Shown piece after piece: positions 17,646 to 24,386 of a stretch of 64,000 nucleotides of DNA. A model generated the notes under the pieces. That model was not told the DNA's origin and searched no databases. It was given only the letters and a program-made list of their open reading frames with translations. The position numbers and the translations under genes were made by a program. The stretch spans positions 186,001 through 250,000 of the forward strand of contig CAVUMM010000006.1 of NCBI GenBank assembly GCA_963742655.1. Direction: 5' to 3'. Source of the stretch: JAICLK01 sp963742655. Its GTDB lineage: Bacteria > Patescibacteriota > Saccharimonadia > Saccharimonadales > UBA4665. Within the stretch, counting starts at the first letter, position 1. Each line of letters begins with the position of its first letter.

Positions 17646-17672
17646 ATATAACCCCTGTTGAATGGGTTATAT
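17646..17672 (+). terminator. Terminator hairpin after the kinase
   Basis: ATATAACCC/GGGTTATAT, a perfect 9-bp stem with a 9-nt loop, followed by an AT-rich tail. The sequence GGCAAAGCGAATATCAAAC follows directly, as it does after a different hairpin at 22554. Confidence 0.6.
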
Positions 17673-17682
17673 TATTATATAG

Positions 17683-17704
17683 GGCAAAGCGAATATCAAA
17701 CTTT
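17683..17704 (+). repeat. Short repeat, family A copy 1, before toxin-antitoxin module 1
   Basis: GGCAAAGCGAATATCAAACT plus TT matches 22586-22607 at 18 of 22 positions. Both copies directly follow a terminator hairpin and precede the promoter of a toxin-antitoxin module by a few tens of bases. Confidence 0.5.
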
Positions 17705-17720
17705 TCAACCAATTCATTAC

Positions 17721-17758
17721 TTGACCTCTATCCTTTGATACTGTATCCTTAATGGATA
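17721..17758 (+). promoter_or_regulatory. Promoter with overlapping palindromic operator, TA module 1
   Basis: -35 TTGACC (17721-17726), 17-nt spacer, -10 TATCCT (17744-17749). The -10 is the left half of a perfect palindrome TATCCTTAATGGATA (17744-17758), a placement typical of toxin-antitoxin autorepression by the antitoxin. A GAGGG ribosome site follows, before the ATG at 17768. Confidence 0.65.
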
Positions 17759-17767
17759 GAGGGATAT

Positions 17768-18442
17768 ATGCGAATATTCGTGATAAAAGAATTCTCTAAA
17801 TGGGCTAAGGCCCGCGATTTAACGGATGATCTTTTCCATTTTGCGGTAGATGAAATAGAACGAGGCCTAATTGACGCCAACCTTGGTGGCAATCTTCTAA
17901 AGAAGCGTATAGCTACGAAAGGGAGGGGCAAAAGTGGAAGCGTACGAACTTTGCTTACTTTCGTGAAAGGCAACCGAACTATTTTCATGTACGGATTTGA
18001 GAAGAACGAAAGAGACAATATTACCCCAAAGGAGAGAAAGATTCTACAGGAGTTAGGAAAATTCTACCTCTCACTTACGGAAACAGAACTAGAGTCGCGA
18101 CTTAAAAGCCGCGCAATAAGAGAGATAAGAAAGGAGCTAAAGATGAATGGTAAGACAATTACGCAAGTAGTTTTAGAAGCAGCCAAAGATGCGAACGCCG
18201 ATAAGATCACTATGAACAAGCTAGAGAGCTTGGCTTTACCTGAAATAAGAGCACTCACGCCTGCTCAAATTAGAGATCTTCGCGAACAGTCAAATTTGAG
18301 TCGCGCAGTATGGGCAAAGATACTCAATGTAGGTGTTACAACCGCGCAAAAGTGGGAAGCTGGCACAACTAAACCCGAGGGTGCCGCATTAAAGCTGCTG
18401 AATGTCGTAGAGCATCAAGGTGTTGCAGCTCTCCTGAAATAA
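17768..18442 (+). CDS. Fused HigB/RelE-type toxin and XRE antitoxin in one ORF
   Basis: 224 aa. Residues 1-118 match the HigB-like RelE toxin family (KGRGKSGSVRTLLTFVKGNR and IFMYGFEKNERDNIT are the conserved core). Residues 126-224 match the HigA/NadS-type XRE antitoxin (ALTPAQIRDLREQSNLSRAV ... TTAQKWEAGTTKPEG). The two parts are normally separate overlapping genes; here they share one frame with no stop. The old antitoxin start is preserved as ATG at 18143 (residue 126), with AAAGGAG 6 nt upstream (18130-18136). The cell could therefore make both a fusion and free antitoxin. Toxin activity in the fusion is uncertain. The gene is more AT-rich than the surrounding chromosome. Confidence 0.85.
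   Translation: MRIFVIKEFSKWAKARDLTDDLFHFAVDEIERGLIDANLGGNLLKKRIATKGRGKSGSVRTLLTFVKGNRTIFMYGFEKNERDNITPKERKILQELGKFYLSLTETELESRLKSRAIREIRKELKMNGKTITQVVLEAAKDANADKITMNKLESLALPEIRALTPAQIRDLREQSNLSRAVWAKILNVGVTTAQKWEAGTTKPEGAALKLLNVVEHQGVAALLK
18143..18442 (+). CDS. Internal in-frame antitoxin start (XRE, HigA-like)
   Basis: The ATG at 18143 with a strong Shine-Dalgarno (AAAGGAG, spacing 6) would produce a 99-aa antitoxin in the same frame as the fusion. The helix-turn-helix spans roughly the middle of this product. It is listed separately because the ribosome site argues for independent translation; no experiment supports it. Confidence 0.5.
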   Translation: MNGKTITQVVLEAAKDANADKITMNKLESLALPEIRALTPAQIRDLREQSNLSRAVWAKILNVGVTTAQKWEAGTTKPEGAALKLLNVVEHQGVAALLK

Positions 18443-18468
18443 ATTGTGATACCTACATGGGTTAGCAG

Positions 18469-18597
18469 TCAAGAAGACGATTCGTTTTCTATTGGTTCAT
18501 CGATCAGTATACGGATTTCGTTGACGTTTATCTCAAAACCTTCTGCAAAGGTTATAATCCGGAACCATTTGCCGAGCCATATGAAATAACAGATCAT
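18469..18597 (-). repeat. Coding-like repeat box (WLGKWF family), copy 1
   Basis: A minus-strand frame of 42 codons beginning ATG at 18597 reads IWLGKWFRIITFAEGFEIN and ends after an acidic tail. The same peptide pattern occurs at 21860-22078 and 23349-23510, with a near-identical DNA core (AAAGGTTATA ... TTTGCCGAGCCA). It lies 27 nt after TA module 1, facing it. It may be a small gene, or the tail of a lost gene duplicated with each cassette. The region 18598-18751 beyond it holds only a GCCGGCA/TGCCGGC hairpin (18697-18716) and the operator at 18728. Confidence 0.55.
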
Positions 18598-18727
18598 AAA
18601 AGTTTGGTTTTCTGATCTTTTTATTTTCGCACGTGTAAATAAAGTTCAAATCCAGTACAGAGCCTCAAAGCTTAATCATCCTATAAAGGAACGCGTGCCG
18701 GCAGAAGATTGCCGGCCGTGTTATCAT

Positions 18728-18748
18728 TGTAAAGTTAACTAGACTTTT
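18728..18748 (+). promoter_or_regulatory. Candidate XRE operator, site 1
   Basis: TGTAAAGT (18728-18735) and ACTTTT (18743-18748) form an imperfect inverted repeat directly before the XRE gene start at 18752. The half-site TGTAAAGT recurs in the palindrome at 19321-19340 and at 22065-22072. Confidence 0.4.
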
Positions 18749-18751
18749 GGT

Positions 18752-18964
18752 ATGTTCTACAAACGTAATGAAATTGTAAACAATCATGTCGCCGCACTGC
18801 GCAAAAAAGCAGAGTTTACGCAGCAACAGCTCGCCGACGGGATCGGCGTGACGCGGCAGACGGTAATTGCCATCGAGAAGGGGAACTACACCCCTTCCGT
18901 ACTACTTGCCATTAAATTGAGCCGGGCACTCAAATGCCCGGTAGAGGAGATTTTTTACATATGA
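18752..18964 (+). CDS. Small XRE-family transcriptional regulator
   Basis: 70 aa, essentially a single helix-turn-helix domain: LRKKAEFTQQQLADGIGVTR then QTVIAIEKGNYTPSV, ending ALKCPVEEIFYI, as in short YozG/Cro-like regulators that are encoded next to a membrane protein. Its stop overlaps the start of the next gene by ATGA. It probably controls its own operon and perhaps the redox genes that follow, through the TGTAAAGT sites. Confidence 0.88.
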   Translation: MFYKRNEIVNNHVAALRKKAEFTQQQLADGIGVTRQTVIAIEKGNYTPSVLLAIKLSRALKCPVEEIFYI

Positions 18965-19326
18965 GCAACAAAATACAAAAATTCGGCAGCGAACTCGGAG
19001 TCAGTATTGCAGTCCTCGCAGTACTGGCGCTTTTAATCCACCCCTACTGGATGCCCATGGGTCTTGTCGTGGTTTGTATAGCCGTGCTTGCCATGCTGGT
19101 GTTCGGGCTCGGCGTGTTTATATGGCGTGAATCGCCGCGCGATGAGCGGGAGTATCAGCTCGCGGCCCAAACCGGGCGCTTGGCATATCTAACGGGCGCG
19201 GCAGTGCTAACCGTCGGGGTCGCCGTGCAGACACTGCAGCACCATTTGGATGTCTGGCTGGTGATCGGTCTGGCGTGCATGGTGCTCGCCAAGGTTATAT
19301 GCCACATCAGTAATGAAAAAATGTAA
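18961..19326 (+). CDS. Membrane protein coupled to XRE regulator
   Basis: 121 aa with four hydrophobic segments (about 12-28, 33-52, 75-95, 100-115). A longer in-frame start exists at 18934, but ATG 18961 is preferred because it overlaps the regulator's stop (ATGA). The regulator-plus-small-membrane-protein pair resembles XRE/DUF2178-like pairs in Firmicutes and archaea. Function unknown; an anti-regulator or sensor role is only inferred from the pairing. Confidence 0.7.
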   Translation: MSNKIQKFGSELGVSIAVLAVLALLIHPYWMPMGLVVVCIAVLAMLVFGLGVFIWRESPRDEREYQLAAQTGRLAYLTGAAVLTVGVAVQTLQHHLDVWLVIGLACMVLAKVICHISNEKM

Positions 19327-19340
19327 AGTTGACTTTACAT
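19321..19340 (+). promoter_or_regulatory. Palindromic operator, XRE site 2
   Basis: A 20-bp palindrome, ATGTAAAGT-TG-ACTTTACAT, with 9-bp perfect arms overlaps the stop of the membrane protein and lies 54 nt before the start of the Met-rich protein. It is the best candidate for the binding site of the XRE regulator at 18752. Confidence 0.55.
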
Positions 19341-19393
19341 ATTTGATGGACTAAACTTTGGGGCATAACCAATAAGATCGGAGGGTAGTCACT

Positions 19394-19651
19394 ATGAATA
19401 CAAAAATATCAGCCGTAGTTTCCATAGTTTTAATCGCGGCGTTTTCAGTCGGTACCGGACTCGTCATACACCATAATGACCAGAAAAACAGCGCGCACGC
19501 CATGATGGTCAGTGATGCCATGGAAAAGGCAGCAATCATGAAAGCGAAGACGAGCGCAGCCATGAAGCAAAAACAGTCAGACGAAATGGCTGCGCACGAC
19601 TCCATGATGAAAAGCTCAAGCTCAACGGATAGTACGAATTCCACAAACTAA
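19394..19651 (+). CDS. Small secreted or anchored Met/Ser-rich protein
   Basis: 85 aa with an N-terminal hydrophobic helix (about 6-26) and a hydrophilic tail rich in Met, Lys and Ser (AMMVSDAMEKAAIMKAKTSA). No domain is recognised. Met-rich tails can bind Cu(I), and a copper cupredoxin exists at 749, but this is speculation. GGAGG precedes the ATG. It begins the redox cluster with DipZ 20 nt downstream. Confidence 0.7.
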   Translation: MNTKISAVVSIVLIAAFSVGTGLVIHHNDQKNSAHAMMVSDAMEKAAIMKAKTSAAMKQKQSDEMAAHDSMMKSSSSTDSTNSTN

Positions 19652-19671
19652 CAGGCAGCCCGCTAGCACAT

Positions 19672-21390
19672 ATGTATCTACTCATTGGGGCATTTATCGC
19701 AGGTATTCTCACCGTTTTGGCACCATGCGTATTGCCGCTGCTGCCGGTCATAATCGGAGGCTCGATCTCGGGCGACGACAAGGACAAGCGGCGACCTTTT
19801 CTAATCGCACTTTCTTTGGCACTCTCCCTGATCATCTTTACGATACTACTCAAGGCGTCAACGCTGCTCATTAACATACCGCCACAAGTATTTACCTATA
19901 TTTCAGGCGGCATCATTGTGGCACTTGGGCTGGCCACCTTATTTCCTGCCGCCTACACCCATCTGGTTGCCACGCTGGGTATCGAACACCGCGCGCAAAG
20001 CCTGCTCGGTAAAGGTACGCGCAGCAAGCAGCGGTGGCTCGGACCGGTTATTATTGGTGCGTCCCTCGGACCGGTGTTTTCCAGCTGCAGCCCGGTCTAC
20101 GCCTATATCCTGGCGAGTGTGCTGCCAGCTCATTTTGCTGCCGCCATGTCGTATATCGTGAGCTACGTTCTCGGTCTCGCACTCATACTACTTGCAGTCA
20201 GTTACTTCGGGCAACGTTTGACGACCCGACTACGCTTTGCGAGCGATCCGCGCGGTGCTTTTCAGCGTGGTTTAGGGGTATTGTTTATTCTTGTAGGCTT
20301 GCTAATCGTTACAGGCAGCGGCACCAAACTACAAGTCTGGGCAGCCAACCATACGCCAATCAACTTTGACAATTTCAGCTCAAAGCTTATCCCTAAGCAA
20401 ATGAACAATGGAGTACCGACTACATCGGATGCCGGTCTTTATAACGTACAGCAGGCGGTACAAGCACCGGATTTTGCGGGCATTCAAGATTGGGTCAACA
20501 GCAGCCCGCTAACGTTATCTCAACTCAAAGGTAAGGTTGTGCTGGTCGACTTCTGGACATATACGTGCATCAACTGTATCCGTTCAATCCCCTACGTGGA
20601 AGGATGGTATCAGGCATATCAGAAAGACGGCCTGGTAGTTATCGGCGTCGAGGCGCCGGAGTTCTCTTACGAGAAAATACCGGGCAACGTCGAGGCGGCA
20701 GTCAAGCAAGACAATATTACCTATCCAGTCGCCATTGATGGTAACTTGGAAACCTGGAATGCCTACCAAAATGAATACTGGCCTGCGGAGTACCTCATAG
20801 ACCGGAACGGAAACATCCGCCGGGCAGATTTTGGTGAGGGCGAGTACAACCAGATGGAACAAGCTATCCGCGGACTGCTGACAGAGAACAGTAAGATTCA
20901 GCTGCCTTCAAAACTCGTTGTTCCGGGCAGTACGCCGGCGCCGATCAACGGCAACCAGACAGCCGAAACTTATCTTGGTACCACCCGTGCTGATGCTTAC
21001 GTCGGATCGCCGCAGCTTGGCAGCCGGTCTGATCAAACCTATGTTTTTGCGAAGTCTTTAGGCGCTTCGGATTGGAGCCTGTCAGGAGAGTGGAGCGTGT
21101 CAGGAACATCGATCGCATCCGTTAAGAATGCGAAAATAGAGATAAACATCGCCTCAAAGAACGTATATCTTGTGGGTGGTGCGACAAACCCGGCAGCAGT
21201 CACCGTCAGTTTTAACGGTAAACCGATCAGCCAGGCCGGTGACGCAGGTGCTGATGTCACTAATAGTCAGGCAACCATCGGCGTGTCAAACTTGTACCGT
21301 ATTGCAAACTTCCCCAAGTTTACGAGCGGCATTATAACGCTTACTGTACCGCCGGGTGTAACGCTGAACACCTTCACATTCGGAAATTAA
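19672..21390 (+). CDS. DipZ-like thiol-disulfide protein (CcdA + thioredoxin + C-terminal beta domain)
   Basis: 572 aa in the same domain order as mycobacterial DipZ. Residues 1-230 form a six-helix CcdA/DsbD-type electron-transfer domain with paired cysteines in LAPCVLPLLP and SSCSPVYAY. Residues 260-410 form a TlpA/thioredoxin domain with active site C299-I-N-C302. The rest is a beta-rich domain (ETYLGTTRADAYV to the end) of the carbohydrate-binding-like type found in DipZ. It would carry electrons from cytosolic thioredoxin across the membrane. The second half is paralogous to the frameshifted gene at 26922-27903. The glutaredoxin at 21412 follows by 21 nt. Confidence 0.88.
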   Translation: MYLLIGAFIAGILTVLAPCVLPLLPVIIGGSISGDDKDKRRPFLIALSLALSLIIFTILLKASTLLINIPPQVFTYISGGIIVALGLATLFPAAYTHLVATLGIEHRAQSLLGKGTRSKQRWLGPVIIGASLGPVFSSCSPVYAYILASVLPAHFAAAMSYIVSYVLGLALILLAVSYFGQRLTTRLRFASDPRGAFQRGLGVLFILVGLLIVTGSGTKLQVWAANHTPINFDNFSSKLIPKQMNNGVPTTSDAGLYNVQQAVQAPDFAGIQDWVNSSPLTLSQLKGKVVLVDFWTYTCINCIRSIPYVEGWYQAYQKDGLVVIGVEAPEFSYEKIPGNVEAAVKQDNITYPVAIDGNLETWNAYQNEYWPAEYLIDRNGNIRRADFGEGEYNQMEQAIRGLLTENSKIQLPSKLVVPGSTPAPINGNQTAETYLGTTRADAYVGSPQLGSRSDQTYVFAKSLGASDWSLSGEWSVSGTSIASVKNAKIEINIASKNVYLVGGATNPAAVTVSFNGKPISQAGDAGADVTNSQATIGVSNLYRIANFPKFTSGIITLTVPPGVTLNTFTFGN

Positions 21391-21411
21391 CGATAAACTA
21401 GGGAGCAAATT

Positions 21412-21669
21412 ATGCATATAACTATCTACTCAACAACTACCTGCACCTTTTGCGACGCCCTGTGCGCGTGGCTTGATGAGCAGAACATCCCCTATGACTA
21501 CAATGTCACTGATACCGACCCGGCGATCATGAAAGAGTATATGGAAATCAGTAACGGTGTCATTGGCGTACCGTTCACCGTTATCGATGATGGCGGCGGT
21601 AGAGTTTCTAAGATACTCGGATTTGACAAACCGAAACTGCAGGCCGCGTTAGGGCTGAAGGCTCCGTAA
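21412..21669 (+). CDS. Glutaredoxin-like protein
   Basis: 85 aa, a single glutaredoxin/NrdH-type domain with active site CTFC near residue 11-14, a cis-Pro region GVPFTVIDD, and a C-terminal GFDKPKLQAAL. GGGAGC precedes the ATG. It is probably co-transcribed with DipZ and could be a cytosolic redox partner. A similar protein is encoded at 48532-48789. Confidence 0.88.
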   Translation: MHITIYSTTTCTFCDALCAWLDEQNIPYDYNVTDTDPAIMKEYMEISNGVIGVPFTVIDDGGGRVSKILGFDKPKLQAALGLKAP

Positions 21670-21859
21670 TAAGCGATTTTTGGCAATGGTAGTAATTGTT
21701 CCACTCGTCGGATAGCAAGGAAGAGGCTTTCGATCATAGCTACCCCGCGGCAACACGCCAAGTCTTGCACGAACGCGCGATAGAATGCCTGCTCATTGTA
21801 GTGTTGTTATAATATTAGGCCAGTAGATCGCCGCGTGAAATGGCTTAGCAGTGGAAACA

Positions 21860-22078
21860 TCATATAGAAGCCTCCTCGTCTTCAATATCTTGGCAAACCT
21901 CAAGCAACGGATTGAGCCGTTTGACATCTTCCTCATCATCTTGCGTAAAGGTTATATTCCGGAACCATTTGCCGAGCCAAACATAAGCATAATGAAAGAC
22001 TTTTTTTATTAACTCTTTTTTAGAAGTTAGAGTACTCTGGAATTTGACTTCTACATTATAGTATTGTAAAGTTTTACT
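21860..22078 (-). repeat. Coding-like repeat box (WLGKWF family), copy 2
   Basis: A minus-strand frame without an ATG reads YAYVWLGKWFRNITFTQDDE followed by an acidic, Leu-containing tail, ending TGA at 21860. The core matches copy 1 at nearly every base over about 32 bp. Coding conservation without a start codon suggests the tail of a lost or chimeric gene, or a conserved recombination boundary. It ends 3 nt before the next gene start at 22081. Confidence 0.5.
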
Positions 22079-22079
22079 C
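22065..22079 (+). promoter_or_regulatory. Candidate XRE operator, site 3
   Basis: TGTAAAGTTTTACTC, just upstream of the ATG at 22081, shares the half-site TGTAAAGT with the other two sites. A TATAGT hexamer sits just before it (about 22057-22062). This links the 22081 gene to the XRE regulator at 18752, but only by sequence similarity. Confidence 0.3.
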
Positions 22080-22080
22080 T

Positions 22081-22425
22081 ATGAGTGAGCCGCTACGTCA
22101 ATCTGATTGTGTATTTGACCCGCGTGTAACTATAGCGATTATTCGTTCCGAATTAGACTTAGCGCTATACGAGGGTGCAGCTGAGATTGCAGGCGGGACA
22201 ACAGTAAATGTACTACCAAATAGGCCTTCAGTAGTGGACGCTTTCGTGGCAGACAGAGACCATTCAGATTTTCCCGGCATCGACATTAGGTCACGGGCAC
22301 AAGAAGCACTCAGCTCCGGGGCCATGATGGCGTGCGTTATAGAGGACCGTGAAGTTCGTCGCCGGACTCCTGGTAATATCTGGAACTACCTCCCTAAAAG
22401 AATATTCACCCAGTCCAATAAATAA
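22081..22425 (+). CDS. Hypothetical protein, 114 aa
   Basis: No family recognised. Soluble, with one hydrophobic strand (TIAIIRSELDLALYEGAAEIAG). It lies between repeat box 2 and the second TA module, so it may be cargo of the same island. The 251 nt after it hold a TA-module terminator and repeat but no gene. Confidence 0.5.
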   Translation: MSEPLRQSDCVFDPRVTIAIIRSELDLALYEGAAEIAGGTTVNVLPNRPSVVDAFVADRDHSDFPGIDIRSRAQEALSSGAMMACVIEDREVRRRTPGNIWNYLPKRIFTQSNK

Positions 22426-22553
22426 GTTGCAGAAAACTTGGCAGTATACACAGAGACTGTCAGGGCGTTGTGTAATGATGTGTTATGAGTGATAAAGCAC
22501 TGGGGTTCGAAACGCGTTCTCGACCGTGAGCCAAGCAATAGTTACAATTATTT

Positions 22554-22579
22554 AACTCCTTGAAAAGGAGTTTAATTTT
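22554..22579 (+). terminator. Terminator hairpin before TA module 2
   Basis: AACTCCTT/AAGGAGTT, an 8-bp perfect stem with GAA loop, followed by TAATTTTT. It would end transcription of the 22081 gene. Confidence 0.65.
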
Positions 22580-22585
22580 TAGTAA

Positions 22586-22607
22586 GGCAAAACGGAAATC
22601 AAACCTT
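22586..22607 (+). repeat. Short repeat, family A copy 2, before toxin-antitoxin module 2
   Basis: GGCAAAACGGAAATCAAACC plus TT, 18 of 22 positions identical to 17683-17704, in the same position between a terminator hairpin and a toxin-antitoxin promoter. Confidence 0.5.
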
Positions 22608-22641
22608 AACATTCACATCTCGAGTGTCAATAGAAACACTA

Positions 22642-22676
22642 TTGACTCTCAATAATATCCATAATAGAATGTCATT
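22642..22676 (+). promoter_or_regulatory. Promoter of TA module 2, leaderless
   Basis: -35 TTGACT (22642-22647), 17-nt spacer, -10 TAGAAT (22665-22670), then 6 nt to the ATG at 22677. Transcription would start at or next to the start codon. Confidence 0.65.
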
Positions 22677-22901
22677 ATGAGAACCGTAAGTTACTCACTT
22701 GACGAAGATACAGCGCAAGGTATCGAAGAACTAGCAAGGCAGTCAAAGCTTTCCAAAAGCGACATAGTAAGGACTATGTATGCTCGGATTCGTCTGGAAA
22801 AGACGTTAGAAGAAATGCAGGCGCAAGCCGAACCGATGCTGAAAAAGTTAGGGCTTGAAACTGAAGATGACATCGCAGCCTACAGCAAGACCAAAGCTTA
22901 A
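22677..22901 (+). CDS. Ribbon-helix-helix antitoxin
   Basis: 74 aa. MRTVSYSLDEDTAQGIEELA begins with the strand and first helix of an RHH/CopG-type fold, followed by SKLSKSDIVRTMYARIRLEK as the second helix. The C-terminal half is charged and would wrap the toxin. The end overlaps the start of the PIN gene. It should bind its own promoter and neutralise the toxin. Confidence 0.8.
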   Translation: MRTVSYSLDEDTAQGIEELARQSKLSKSDIVRTMYARIRLEKTLEEMQAQAEPMLKKLGLETEDDIAAYSKTKA

Positions 22902-23316
22902 AATCGTACCAGACACCGGTTTCTATATAGCTGCCGCACTAAGCAATGGCTACGCGCGCAGCTATCTTATTGGACGAGGCACAAAGTTCCTGCAATACGA
23001 GCTATATAGTTCAGAAGCAATACTACTTGAGCTACAAGGAAAGCTTGAAAGCGCAAAGTTTAGCTTTAATAGGGAAAGGGTGGTAACAATGCTACATCAA
23101 GTTCGTCATGTAGTAACCATTGTTACACCAAAAATCAAACTCTCAATAGTTCGAGATCCAGATGACGATAAAATATTAGAATGCGCCCAAGAAGCTGCAG
23201 CCGATTTAATTGTCAGCTTCGATAAAGATTTGCTCTCACTTAAAGAATACGAAGGTATCAAAATTATACACCCGACCAAGTTACAATATATGTTCCCTCG
23301 TGATAAGCACCTCTAG
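22867..23316 (+). CDS. PIN-domain toxin (probable ribonuclease)
   Basis: 149 aa from ATG 22867; a TTG 12 nt earlier is an alternative. Acidic PIN residues are visible at D16 (VPDTGFYIA), in the RDPDDDKILECA segment (about 96-107) and in SFDKDLLSL (about 117-125), the PIN_3/VapC-like pattern. It would cleave RNA using divalent metal and be held inactive by the RHH antitoxin, whose gene overlaps it by 35 nt. Confidence 0.82.
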   Translation: MTSQPTARPKLKIVPDTGFYIAAALSNGYARSYLIGRGTKFLQYELYSSEAILLELQGKLESAKFSFNRERVVTMLHQVRHVVTIVTPKIKLSIVRDPDDDKILECAQEAAADLIVSFDKDLLSLKEYEGIKIIHPTKLQYMFPRDKHL

Positions 23317-23348
23317 CCGAAATCTAAATAAGGCTCCCCAAAGTCTCT

Positions 23349-23510
23349 TCAATTTAATTCCCTCTCAGCTTCTTCGAGCAGTTGCCGAATCATACTGACA
23401 TCCGTTTCGTTACCTTCCGAAAAGGTTATATTCCAGAACTGATTGCCAAGCCAAGCATTGGCATTAAATATTTTATTGCATATATTGCATGGTTTAAGAG
23501 AACAGATAGA
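23349..23510 (-). repeat. Coding-like repeat box (WLGKWF family), copy 3
   Basis: A minus-strand frame reads NANAWLGNQFWNITFSEGNE and then DV...IRQLLEEAERELN before TGA at 23349. It has no ATG and is more diverged in DNA than copies 1 and 2, but the peptide pattern is kept. An upstream CNIC pair is visible. It lies 32 nt after TA module 2, in the same relative position and orientation as copy 1 after TA module 1. Confidence 0.5.
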
Positions 23511-23522
23511 TTATAAATATTT

Positions 23523-23545
23523 ATGACATAATATCTTTATGTCAT
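23523..23545 (+). promoter_or_regulatory. Palindrome upstream of the 23550 gene
   Basis: ATGACATAA-TATCT-TTATGTCAT, a perfect 9-bp inverted repeat ending 4 nt before the start codon. It may be an operator or an mRNA hairpin that hides the start. Confidence 0.45.
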
Positions 23546-23549
23546 TTGG

Positions 23550-24263
23550 ATGTATGAAATGATCAAACATTACGGGTCATTTCCAATGTACTCCCCGCCG
23601 ATGGAAAACTATGGCCGGTTAACAGCGTCTATTAGCGAACATTTGAACGACGTGGCAGAGCGTATTAGATCTGAGCCAGGCTATACACTAGCTCCTGGCC
23701 GAGTTAGCAGTCGCTTCTCATACCAGTCTGACGGCGAAATATCCACGCCTTTGCTCCATCTGGCAACCGAGATTTCCAAATTTTACCTGGGGAAAATTCC
23801 GCTTCGCGGCTCAGTTGCGTCACTGTCGGTTATCACTGATATCGATGCGTTCAACGAGCATACAAGAACTGTTAATAACATTGCATCGGTGAACTGGCAT
23901 AATGATTTTAAACTTGTAGGACACGGTTTTTATCATCCGCCAGAGGGAAGTAATAGGATAATAATTCCCATGGAAGCCGGCCCGTTATGTGCCCTGGGGC
24001 ACCTCCAAATTATAAATGCAGTTCAAGTAGAACCAGTCGCTCAGCCAGCCATTCCTGACCAAGCTGACGCGCTTAACCTCGGGCCGACGGTAATAGGAGC
24101 AGATGGGGTGCTAATGAAAGTAGTTGAAGATCCTGAAGGCGCGCAGATCATTCAGGTAGCTCCCGACTATGTTTACGGAGTGCCGGACACAACGGTACAC
24201 AAAACTTATCCCATTATTCCGAACGGCAGAATTTTCTTTCAATTGGATTCGGCTGCAGCATAA
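23550..24263 (+). CDS. Hypothetical protein, possible double-stranded beta-helix enzyme
   Basis: 237 aa. NWHNDF (HxD, near residue 116-121) and VHKTYPIIPNGRIFFQ (H then R near residues 217-231) resemble the HxD...H...R pattern of 2-oxoglutarate/Fe(II) oxygenases. The sequence is otherwise unfamiliar and the region between is short, so this is a weak inference. ATG 23550 has an alternative at 23559. It ends at a clear terminator. Confidence 0.55.
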   Translation: MYEMIKHYGSFPMYSPPMENYGRLTASISEHLNDVAERIRSEPGYTLAPGRVSSRFSYQSDGEISTPLLHLATEISKFYLGKIPLRGSVASLSVITDIDAFNEHTRTVNNIASVNWHNDFKLVGHGFYHPPEGSNRIIIPMEAGPLCALGHLQIINAVQVEPVAQPAIPDQADALNLGPTVIGADGVLMKVVEDPEGAQIIQVAPDYVYGVPDTTVHKTYPIIPNGRIFFQLDSAAA

Positions 24264-24338
24264 ATTTTGAGCATAAAATCGTAGCCGCTAGAATCAAGAT
24301 TTTCAACTCGAAGTACGTCCACGACGGTGATCCAAGTA

Positions 24339-24366
24339 AAAAGCATCGGCATTTGCCGGTGCTTTT
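24339..24366 (+). terminator. Rho-independent terminator
   Basis: AAAAGCATCGGC/GCCGGTGCTTTT stem with ATTT loop. It ends the 23550 gene and lies just left of the IS982-like copy. Confidence 0.75.
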
Positions 24367-24386
24367 CATTTAAACCAATCTTCAAC

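Noticed and set aside
18640..18660. tRNA-like T-arm GTTCAAATCC
   Set aside because: No matching acceptor, D or anticodon stems around it; coincidental.
22502..22520. GGGGTTCGAAACG resembling a tRNA or tmRNA T-loop
   Set aside because: No cloverleaf can be built on either side.
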